NCBI GenBank assembly: GCA_003141795.1
Contig: PLNO01000267.1
Location: 1-6,437 of the forward strand
Reading direction: 5' to 3'
DNA length: 6,437 bases
Origin: Spirochaetaceae bacterium
GTDB lineage: Bacteria; Spirochaetota; Spirochaetia; SZUA-6; Fen-1364
Made by a program: the position numbers and the translations under genes. Under the pieces are notes generated by a model. That model was given only the letters and a program-made list of their open reading frames with translations. It was not told the DNA's origin and did not search any database. How positions within the stretch are numbered: the stretch's first letter is position 1; each line of letters begins with the position of its first letter. Positions 1 through 4,970 of the stretch are shown in pieces.

Positions 1-365
1 GCGTGTTCGTGGGCACCATGACATCCGACGCTCTGGGCATCAGGAACCCCGGCAGCAAGCAGATCATCTCCCTGTCCACCCCCGACGGGGCCAACCGGTC
101 CATCGGAGTCCTGGACGCGGCGCTGCGCACGATCAACAAGCAGCGTGCGGACCTCGGGGCCTACCAGAACAGGCTCGAGTACGCGGTGAAGGGGCTGGAC
201 GTCGGGGCGGAGAACCTGCAGGCAGCCGAGTCGAGGATCCGCGACGCGGACATGGCATCGCAGATGGTGGAGTACACCAAGAACGCGATCCTCATGCAGT
301 CGGCCACGGCGATGCTCGCCCAGGCCAACACGAAGACCCGAACGGTCTTGCAGTTGCTCCAGTAG
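1..365 (+). CDS. flaB: Flagellin FlaB, C-terminal fragment (5' end outside the window)
   Basis: This is the last 120 codons of a flagellin, the filament subunit of the spirochaetal periplasmic flagellum. The frame is open from the first complete codon (position 3), and the GTG there is an internal valine of the VFxGTMT motif, not a start. The fragment carries the flagellin C-terminal helical domain: [40 protein letters not shown] and a terminal VLQLLQ. By eye about 80 of 114 aligned residues match the complete flagellin downstream, but this copy has some 6 extra residues (NPGSKQ region) before the STPD motif. That longer form resembles canonical spirochaetal FlaB, so the downstream copy is the more diverged one. 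The gene ends in TAG and is followed 17 nt later by an intrinsic terminator, so it is probably transcribed separately. Family assignment is secure; which FlaB paralogue it is (FlaB1, 2 or 3) cannot be decided here. Confidence 0.95.
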   Translation, partial: VFVGTMTSDALGIRNPGSKQIISLSTPDGANRSIGVLDAALRTINKQRADLGAYQNRLEYAVKGLDVGAENLQAAESRIRDADMASQMVEYTKNAILMQSATAMLAQANTKTRTVLQLLQ

Positions 366-382
366 AGAGGTACATTGACCAT

Positions 383-415
383 GGCCGTCCCGGTCCTACC
401 GGGCGGCCTCGTTTT
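383..415 (+). terminator. Rho-independent terminator after the first flagellin
   Basis: A GC-rich stem pairs 383-394 (GGCCGTCCCGGT) with 398-408 (ACCGGGCGGCC) around a 3-nt CCT loop. The 11 base pairs are perfect apart from one bulged T at 388. The run CGTTTT follows at 410-415. The U tract is short, but position and stem strength fit the end of the first flagellin transcript. Confidence 0.75.
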
Positions 416-517
416 CACGCTCTTTGACAACTGACCCTCCTGCGTGTGGTGGGAAAGAGGGACCTCATCCTTAGTCGGGATGCGGTTCCTTGTTGCTCGG
501 GGAAAGGGAACGGTGGG

Positions 518-545
518 AAGATGTGCGCGAGCGTCTTCCCGATAG
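518..545 (+). promoter_or_regulatory. Candidate sigma-28 (FliA-type) promoter for the second flagellin
   Basis: CCCGATAG at 538-545 matches 6 of 8 positions of the sigma-28 -10 box GCCGATAA, including the CCGATA core. The -35 side is poor: only AAGA (518-521), 16 nt upstream, faintly resembles TAAA. A start near 551-553 would give a leader of about 85 nt that contains both hairpins described below. Known: spirochaetal flagellin genes are commonly sigma-28 dependent. The weak -35 match makes this a tentative call. Confidence 0.35.
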
Positions 546-568
546 CGCCCCGGTAGCACACGGGCAGA

Positions 569-590
569 CCGTCGCGGGATACCGCGGCGG
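569..590 (+). promoter_or_regulatory. Leader hairpin A upstream of flaB
   Basis: CCGTCGCGG (569-577) pairs with CCGCGGCGG (582-590) over 9 bp, with one G-U wobble, closing a GATA tetraloop. A GGA triplet (577-579) spans the top of the stem and the loop. The structure lies between the candidate promoter and the flaB start. It could be a leader RNA element or a distal CsrA contact, but hairpins of this size also arise by chance in GC-rich DNA. Confidence 0.4.
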
Positions 591-597
591 GAATGCC

Positions 598-615
598 GGA
601 GGCACGGATGCCTCC
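598..615 (+). promoter_or_regulatory. GGA-loop hairpin in the flaB leader, candidate CsrA site
   Basis: GGAGGCA (598-604) and TGCCTCC (609-615) form a perfect 7-bp stem around the tetraloop CGGA. Exposing GGA in a short hairpin loop is the hallmark of CsrA/RsmA binding sites. The surrounding GCACGGATGC shares CA-GGA-UG with the consensus RUACARGGAUGU (8 of 12 over the full window). The loop GGA is 21 nt upstream of the GGA in the flaB Shine-Dalgarno, a workable distance for one CsrA dimer to bridge. The structure is seen in the sequence; the CsrA role is inference. Confidence 0.5.
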
Positions 616-624
616 CAAGAAGTC

Positions 625-632
625 AAGGAGGG
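625..632 (+). promoter_or_regulatory. flaB ribosome binding site
   Basis: AAGGAGGG lies just ahead of the ATG at 637, with 5 nt between AGGAGG and the start. It fixes the start at the conserved MIINHNMSA and excludes the longer in-frame reading from 490. The CAAGGA context also fits the core of a CsrA site, so repressor and ribosome could compete here. Confidence 0.85.
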
Positions 633-636
633 TCAC

Positions 637-1470
637 ATGATCATTAACCACAACATGAGCGCTCTGTACGCGGACAGACAGGTCAAGTTCAATGAGCTGG
701 ACCTGAACAAGGACATCCAAAAGCTGTCCACCGGGATGCGGATCAACAGCGCAGGGGACGACGCGTCAGGATTGGCGGTGTCGGAGAAGCTGCGCTCGCA
801 GATCCGCGGGCTCAACCAGGCGGGACAGAACATAGAGAACGCGGTGTCCTTCATTCAGACCACCGAAGGCTATCTGTCGGAGACGCAGGACATCATGCAC
901 CGGGTCCGGGAACTGGCTGTCCAGTCGGCGAACGGCATCTACACGGATGAAGACCGGATGCAGATACAGGTCGAGGTCTCCCAGCTGGTGGACGAGGTCA
1001 ACAGGATCGCGTCCCATGCCCAGTTCAACGGTATGAACATGCTCACGGGCCGTTTCGCCGCAGGTGCGGGGGCCGGCGCACAGATGTTCTTCCAGGTCGG
1101 GGCGAATATGGACCAGCGCAAACAGGTGTTCATCGGAACCATGACGGCCGCGGCGCTCGGGATGAGGGGGATCTCCATCTCCACTCCCGACAAGGCCAAT
1201 GCGGTCATCGGAACCGTGGACAACGCCCTGAAGCAGGTTTCAAAGCAGCGCGCCGATCTCGGCGCCTACCAGAACCGCTTCGAGATGGCGGCCAAGGGTG
1301 TAGCGGTGGCAGCCGAGAACATGACAGCGGCTGAATCGCAGATCCGCGATACAGACATGGCGAAGCAGATGGTTGACTATACGAAGAACTCGATCCTGAT
1401 GCAGTCCAGCACCGCAATGCTGGCTCAGGCCAACCTCAAACCGAGGTCGGTGCTGACGCTGCTCCAGTAG
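637..1470 (+). CDS. flaB: Flagellin FlaB, core filament protein
   Basis: A 277-residue flagellin that polymerises into the periplasmic flagellar filament core. The N-terminal flagellin domain spans about residues 1-140: [39 protein letters not shown] at 56-62, [10 protein letters not shown] at 91-100 (the conserved region recognised by TLR5 in other flagellins), and [15 protein letters not shown] at 126-140. The C-terminal domain spans about 185-277, ending SVLTLLQ. The two are joined by a short Gly/Ala linker (AAGAGAGA, 141-148), so the surface domains D2/D3 of enteric flagellins are absent, as usual for spirochaetes (about 286 residues). The ATG is set by AAGGAGGG and by the family N-terminus. 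Residues 10-25 ([16 protein letters not shown]) differ from the usual spirochaetal sequence, and about 6 residues near 178 are missing relative to the upstream copy, so this is a diverged paralogue. Its leader has GGA hairpins that suggest translational control. Confidence 0.97.
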   Translation: MIINHNMSALYADRQVKFNELDLNKDIQKLSTGMRINSAGDDASGLAVSEKLRSQIRGLNQAGQNIENAVSFIQTTEGYLSETQDIMHRVRELAVQSANGIYTDEDRMQIQVEVSQLVDEVNRIASHAQFNGMNMLTGRFAAGAGAGAQMFFQVGANMDQRKQVFIGTMTAAALGMRGISISTPDKANAVIGTVDNALKQVSKQRADLGAYQNRFEMAAKGVAVAAENMTAAESQIRDTDMAKQMVDYTKNSILMQSSTAMLAQANLKPRSVLTLLQ

Positions 1471-1497
1471 CAGACGATCAGGATTCACCGTTCCCGA

Positions 1498-1528
1498 CGA
1501 AAGAGGCCTCTGGACGTCGCTTCTTTCG
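1498..1528 (+). promoter_or_regulatory. Stem-loop after flaB, without a U tract
   Basis: CGAAAGAGGC (1498-1507) pairs with GCTTCTTTCG (1519-1528) over 10 bp with one G-U pair, around an 11-nt loop. It starts 28 nt after the flaB stop, where a terminator would be expected, but GGTGACATG follows instead of a T run. It may protect the 3' end of abundant flaB mRNA or attenuate read-through into flaG; which one cannot be told from sequence. Confidence 0.4.
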
Positions 1529-1592
1529 GTGACATGCGCGGGACGGGGAGGTCGCGCACTTCCCGTTCCATTTTCATTTCGAGTAGGAGAAG

Positions 1593-1612
1593 GCTGGCGA
1601 GGGAGTGCCAGC
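1593..1612 (+). promoter_or_regulatory. flaG leader hairpin 1, GGA in the loop
   Basis: GCTGGC (1593-1598) pairs perfectly with GCCAGC (1607-1612) over 6 bp around the loop GAGGGAGT, which exposes a GGA at 1602-1604. It is the first of three stem-loops in the 80 nt before flaG. A second CsrA contact is possible, but this is inference from the loop sequence only. Confidence 0.35.
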
Positions 1613-1620
1613 GATCGCAT

Positions 1621-1647
1621 CCCGGCTGGGTTCCAGGCCCAGCGGGG
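1621..1647 (+). promoter_or_regulatory. flaG leader hairpin 2
   Basis: GCTGGG (1625-1630) pairs with CCCAGC (1638-1643) around a 7-nt loop. Beyond a single G-G mismatch the stem continues as CCC (1621-1623) with GGG (1645-1647). With nine GC-rich pairs it should be stable. It is followed by the unpaired purine stretch GAAAGAAA and then the Shine-Dalgarno hairpin. No T run follows, so it is not a terminator. Confidence 0.4.
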
Positions 1648-1654
1648 AAAGAAA

Positions 1655-1668
1655 GTACACGGAGGTAC
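1655..1668 (+). promoter_or_regulatory. Shine-Dalgarno hairpin of flaG, strong CsrA-like site
   Basis: GTAC (1655-1658) and GTAC (1665-1668) are complementary and close the 6-nt loop ACGGAG, which holds part of the Shine-Dalgarno GGAGGT (1661-1666). GTACACGGAGGT matches the CsrA consensus RUACARGGAUGU at 10 of 12 positions, including GUACA and GGA. GGAGGT is 6 nt before the ATG at 1673 and so also sets the flaG start. Dual use as ribosome site and repressor site is typical of CsrA targets; CsrA itself is not in the window. Confidence 0.55.
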
Positions 1669-1672
1669 GGCA

Positions 1673-2023
1673 ATGAGCATGGAGATACCGGGGATCCTCA
1701 AAGGGAACCCCGCACAGGATGTCCTCCTGAAGGAGGCGCGCGTGGTGGGGGACCGTCCGCAGCGGCAGCCCGACCAGCCGCAGGAACAGCAGAAGGCATC
1801 GCGACAGGAGATCGAGAATCAGGCAAGGGCGCTGGAGAAGACCTTCCTCGCCTTCAACCGGCGCGTCGTGCTGTCGGTGAATGACCAGATCAACCAGGTC
1901 ATCATCAAGGTGGTCGACGCGGATACCGATACTGTAATCAAGGAGATCCCTGCCGAGGAGATCCAGCATCTGATCGCCAGGATCAAGGAGACGATCGGCC
2001 TTTTGGTCGACGAGAAGATCTAA
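1673..2023 (+). CDS. flaG: FlaG family flagellar protein
   Basis: A 116-residue protein of the FlaG family. Family members in other bacteria influence flagellar filament length; the biochemical mechanism is not settled. The C-terminal half carries the signature: a helix around ALEKTFLAFNRR (53-64), then LSVNDQINQVIIKVVDADTDTVIKEIP in two strands (67-93), then PAEEIQHLIARIKE (93-106). The N-terminal half is variable and rich in Gln (QRQPDQPQEQQ, 30-40), probably disordered. The ATG at 1673 is chosen because GGAGGT lies 6 nt upstream; an in-frame ATG at 1679 is too far from it, and the open frame back to 1529 lacks family similarity. It is separated from flaB by a 202-nt structured leader and from fliD by 30 nt, so it probably heads or shares the fliD transcript. 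Confidence 0.92.
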   Translation: MSMEIPGILKGNPAQDVLLKEARVVGDRPQRQPDQPQEQQKASRQEIENQARALEKTFLAFNRRVVLSVNDQINQVIIKVVDADTDTVIKEIPAEEIQHLIARIKETIGLLVDEKI

Positions 2024-2053
2024 GCGTGGCGACTCGGGAGGGGAGGAACGGCC

Positions 2054-4078
2054 ATGTCTGACCTGTCCATCCCGGGCGTCACAGACAAATACAACACACA
2101 AAAAATCATCGACGGTCTGATGGCGCTCAAGAAGCAGCCCCTGACGCGCCTGCAGAAGGATCTGGAGACCGAGAAGCAGAAGAAAACCGTCTGGCAGGAC
2201 GTCACGCGCAAGCTCGGGAGCCTCCGCGACACGGCGCGCGCCCTGTTCGGGTTCCAGAACCCCTTCAACGACCGCGTCGCCACATCCTCAAATGAAGCCT
2301 CGCTCACGGCAACGGCCACGCGCCAGGCCATCGAGGAAACCAAGCAGATCAAGGTCGCGAAGGTCGCAACCGCCGACCGTTTCCTCTCGACCTCATTGCC
2401 CCGCGATTTCACCGTGGACCCCGGGCAGTACACCTTCCACGTCGGGGACAAGGAGGTGAGCCTCGCCTGGAAGGGGGGGACGCTGAAGGCGTTTGCCGAC
2501 GCGCTCTCCGCCAGGGGGGGGGCGATCCTCTCCGCTTCCGTCGTCAACGACACCACGAGCACGCAGGTCCTCCTCATCGAGGGCAAGCTCACGGGCAGCA
2601 CGAACCGTCTCACCTTCCTCGACAAGGCGGTGGACCTCGGGGTGAAGTCCGGCATGCTGCAGCGCTCCCCCACCGCCGCCCGCACCGTCGCGCTGGATGC
2701 AAAGACGCCGGCCGCATGGACGACCCCGCTGGCCGCCGGCGGCTTCCAGGTCCAGGACGGCACCCTGATCGTCAATCCCGGCCAGGAGTTGAAGATCCCC
2801 GTCTCACCGCAGATCGCGCTGAACAAGAACATGGTCATGGAGCTCTCCGTCAAGGTGGAGAAGCTTCCCGAGACCCCAGGCGATGTTCCCAAGCCCCCTC
2901 CGGGGCCGTCAGTGCCGTCCACGGGCGGAATCGATTTCAGGGGCATCCATATCGACAGCAATCCTTCCCGGACACCGCTGCCGGAATGGCAGCCCCCGAA
3001 ACCACCGGAGAACGTCACCGACCTGGCGCCCCTGTTCCTGGAAGGCGACGGCAAGGTCATAGCGCTGCCCGCCCTGACGGACGGAGCGGATTTCCAGAAG
3101 CTTTCGATCCCCGTCGGCGAGCTCGCCTCGACTCTCGACTCCATCGACATCAGGAACCGCAACACCTACCGGAAGATCGACGTGAAGGACATCTCGATCT
3201 TCGACAAGACACAGCGGGGCGACTACGTCCCGACCAAAACCCTCTCGGAGGCGGGGGACGCCGAGATCACCATGGACGGGATCACCGTGAAACGGGGCAC
3301 GAACAGCATCGACGACCTCATTCCCGGGGTCACCCTCACGCTGAAGGCCCCGAGCGACACGCCGGTCCAGCTCGCCATCAAGCACGACACGGACAGCATC
3401 AAGAAGCAGGTGGAGACGCTGATCGGCGCCTACGACGGCATCGCCACCGACATCGACATCCTCACCCGCAAGGACGACTCGGTCATCGCCGATGCGACGT
3501 ACCTCAACGACGACGACAGGAAGAAGGCGCAGGCCAACCTCGGTTTGTTCATGGGGGACCTCTCCCTGCAGCAGCTGAAGAGCTCGATGCAGTCGGTGAT
3601 GATGAACCCCTACCCCACGTCCCTCGGCCACGATCTGAGCCTCCTCGCGCAGATCGGGATCTCGACGGACAACCGCACTCCCGGATCCGCGAGCATCGAC
3701 CGCACGCGGCTGCGGGGATACCTGGAGGTGGACGAGCCCAAGCTCGTCGCCGCGATCGACCAGCACCCCGAGGCGATGAAACAGCTCTTCGGCAATGACA
3801 CCAACGGCGACCTCGTCGTGGACTCGGGCGTGGCGTTCAAGCTGGAGGCGCTTCTGCGGCCCTACGTGCAGACCGGAGGCCTTCTCACCCAGCGCGTGAC
3901 GACGCTCGATTCCCAGATCAGCGCATCCAACAAGGACATAGCGGATTACAAGGTCAAGCTTGACGACTACCAGGCCGAGCTGAAGAGGAAGTACGCCGAG
4001 ATGGGAAGCGCCCTGAACGGCCTCCAGCAGAGCTCCCAGTCGCTCAACAATTTCAGCAAGCAGAACTCAGGGCAATGA
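2054..4078 (+). CDS. fliD: Flagellar filament cap protein FliD (hook-associated protein 2)
   Basis: FliD forms the cap at the filament tip and helps exported flagellin subunits fold into place; in spirochaetes this happens in the periplasm. Its 674 residues are at the long end for the family. The N-terminal FliD domain is about residues 4-110 (LSIPGVTDKYNTQKIIDGLM, then a helix with LEKD-type coiled-coil character). The C-terminal FliD domain is about 403-660: AEITMDGITVKRGTNSIDDL, LIPGVTLTLKAP, LAQIGISTD, LVAAIDQHPEAMKQLFG, and a long terminal helix from about 610. Between them lie beta-rich surface domains and a proline-rich stretch (272-318, with PKPPPGPSVP and WQPPKPPEN). Residues 582-590 (DTNGDLVVD) resemble a calcium-binding loop. 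GGAGG at 2042-2046 is 7 nt before the ATG. There is no signal peptide, as expected for a type III flagellar substrate. G7 (2473-2479) and G9 (2514-2522) runs occur in frame. Confidence 0.96.
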   Translation: MSDLSIPGVTDKYNTQKIIDGLMALKKQPLTRLQKDLETEKQKKTVWQDVTRKLGSLRDTARALFGFQNPFNDRVATSSNEASLTATATRQAIEETKQIKVAKVATADRFLSTSLPRDFTVDPGQYTFHVGDKEVSLAWKGGTLKAFADALSARGGAILSASVVNDTTSTQVLLIEGKLTGSTNRLTFLDKAVDLGVKSGMLQRSPTAARTVALDAKTPAAWTTPLAAGGFQVQDGTLIVNPGQELKIPVSPQIALNKNMVMELSVKVEKLPETPGDVPKPPPGPSVPSTGGIDFRGIHIDSNPSRTPLPEWQPPKPPENVTDLAPLFLEGDGKVIALPALTDGADFQKLSIPVGELASTLDSIDIRNRNTYRKIDVKDISIFDKTQRGDYVPTKTLSEAGDAEITMDGITVKRGTNSIDDLIPGVTLTLKAPSDTPVQLAIKHDTDSIKKQVETLIGAYDGIATDIDILTRKDDSVIADATYLNDDDRKKAQANLGLFMGDLSLQQLKSSMQSVMMNPYPTSLGHDLSLLAQIGISTDNRTPGSASIDRTRLRGYLEVDEPKLVAAIDQHPEAMKQLFGNDTNGDLVVDSGVAFKLEALLRPYVQTGGLLTQRVTTLDSQISASNKDIADYKVKLDDYQAELKRKYAEMGSALNGLQQSSQSLNNFSKQNSGQ

Positions 4079-4080
4079 TG

Positions 4081-4088
4081 AAGGAGGG
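4081..4088 (+). promoter_or_regulatory. Ribosome binding site of the unknown fliD-linked gene
   Basis: AAGGAGGG lies 16 nt or less after the fliD stop and leaves 7 nt between GGAGG and the ATG at 4095. It is near-perfect, so this gene should be translated efficiently from the fliD transcript. It excludes the out-of-frame ATG at 4079. Confidence 0.85.
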
Positions 4089-4094
4089 TCCGCG

Positions 4095-4970
4095 ATGCAA
4101 CTGACGATCGACGGCGAGACTGTCGACTACTCCCTCGAGCACGAGAAGACACTCGGAGACGTCGTCGGCGGTGTTCGAACGTGGCTCGCCGCAGAAGGAT
4201 TCCTCATCACCGGCCTGAGCGATGGCTCGGAAGACTTTCTCAAGCTGCCCTCAGCTGCATGGGCGGGGCGGGAAATCGCCTCGGTCGAAAGGCTGGAAGT
4301 GAGCGTTACCCGAACCGCGGATATGAAGGTCGAGCATTGGCGGACCGTCGAGACCTGGTTCGGGATCCTCTCGGAAGAGCTCAGCAGTCAGCCGCCGGGC
4401 GGCGAGCCCGATCCGCTGAACGAGCTCCTGTCCGACCTCCCGAAAACCCTGGAAGGTTTCACGGCGAACCCGTTCCTTCCCCCCGGATCGGATGCGATCA
4501 GGCGATTCAGCGCACTTTTCAGCGGGCAGACTCCCGCCTCCATCCGCGCATGGCCCGCGGAGCGCATGGAGCAGGGCTCGGCCGTCGTCGAAGAGCTGGG
4601 CACTCTGGTGAGAAGCCGCCTGTCCGAGGTGGAGCGGCCCGCCGATGCCCTTGGCCGGCGACGGGATGCCCTGCGCGACAGGATGCCCGGGTTGTCCGAG
4701 GTGTCTGTGCTCCTGCAGACGGGAAAGGACAGGGCGGCGATGGACATCGTGATCGGTTTCACCGATACGGTGCAGTCGCTCATGGACCTGTTGCCGTTCC
4801 TCCCACCGGATCAGGAGCGTGCGCGCGCCCTGTCCGGGCTCGTTCCGACGCTCCGTGAGCTGGTTGCTGCTTTCACCAACAGGGATTCGGTCCTCATCGG
4901 GGACCTTCTGGAGTACGAGGTAGCACCGCGTCTGGAGCGCATCCTGCCTCTCCTCGAAAGGGTCGTATGA
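4095..4970 (+). CDS. Conserved-position unknown cytoplasmic protein of the fliD operon
   Basis: I do not recognise this 291-residue protein as a named family. It has no signal peptide or membrane segment and is acidic, so it is probably cytoplasmic. Residues 1-73 look like a small alpha/beta domain: strands MQLTIDG and VDYSLE, helix TLGDVVGGVRTWLAAEG, strand FLITGLSDG, and a last strand SVERLEVSVT, an order compatible with a beta-grasp (ubiquitin-like) fold. The rest (about 78-291) is mainly helical, with a Pro/Gly-rich break (99-107) and two notable segments: LLQTGKDRAAMDIVIGF (206-222) and DSVLIGDLLEYEVAPRLERI (264-283). It follows fliD by 16 nt and overlaps the PilZ gene by 4 nt. An unnamed gene sits at the same place in T. 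pallidum as I recall it. Filament chaperones often lie beside fliD and no fliS is visible here, so an export-chaperone role is possible, but this is inference. Confidence 0.85.
   Translation: MQLTIDGETVDYSLEHEKTLGDVVGGVRTWLAAEGFLITGLSDGSEDFLKLPSAAWAGREIASVERLEVSVTRTADMKVEHWRTVETWFGILSEELSSQPPGGEPDPLNELLSDLPKTLEGFTANPFLPPGSDAIRRFSALFSGQTPASIRAWPAERMEQGSAVVEELGTLVRSRLSEVERPADALGRRRDALRDRMPGLSEVSVLLQTGKDRAAMDIVIGFTDTVQSLMDLLPFLPPDQERARALSGLVPTLRELVAAFTNRDSVLIGDLLEYEVAPRLERILPLLERVV

Noticed and set aside
424..429. Perfect TTGACA as a sigma-70 -35 box before flaB
   Set aside because: At 15-18 nt spacing only TGTGGT or worse is found for a -10 box, so a promoter is not supported.
490..636. N-terminal extension of the second flagellin from an upstream in-frame start at 490
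   Set aside because: The extension has no flagellin similarity, has no good ribosome site, and would bury the candidate promoter and both hairpins. The conserved MIINHNMSA start at 637 has AAGGAGGG ahead of it.
1529..1672. N-terminal extension of FlaG from 1529
   Set aside because: The added 48 residues are low-complexity with no family match, and GGAGGT clearly serves the ATG at 1673.
2020..3165. Long minus-strand open frame opposite fliD (381 codons)
   Set aside because: It is a by-product of high-GC codon use in fliD; its product is Ser/Arg/Val-rich with no recognisable domain and the + strand gene is certain.
2716..3798. Second + strand open frame of 360 codons inside fliD
   Set aside because: It is a shifted frame of fliD, rich in Arg, His and Gly, with no domain. 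It matters only as the frame entered after a one-base gain in the G9 run.
4388..4783. Minus-strand open frame of 131 codons within the unknown gene
   Set aside because: It is Ser/Arg-rich, without a ribosome site or domain, and lies opposite a frame with a strong ribosome site and operon position.
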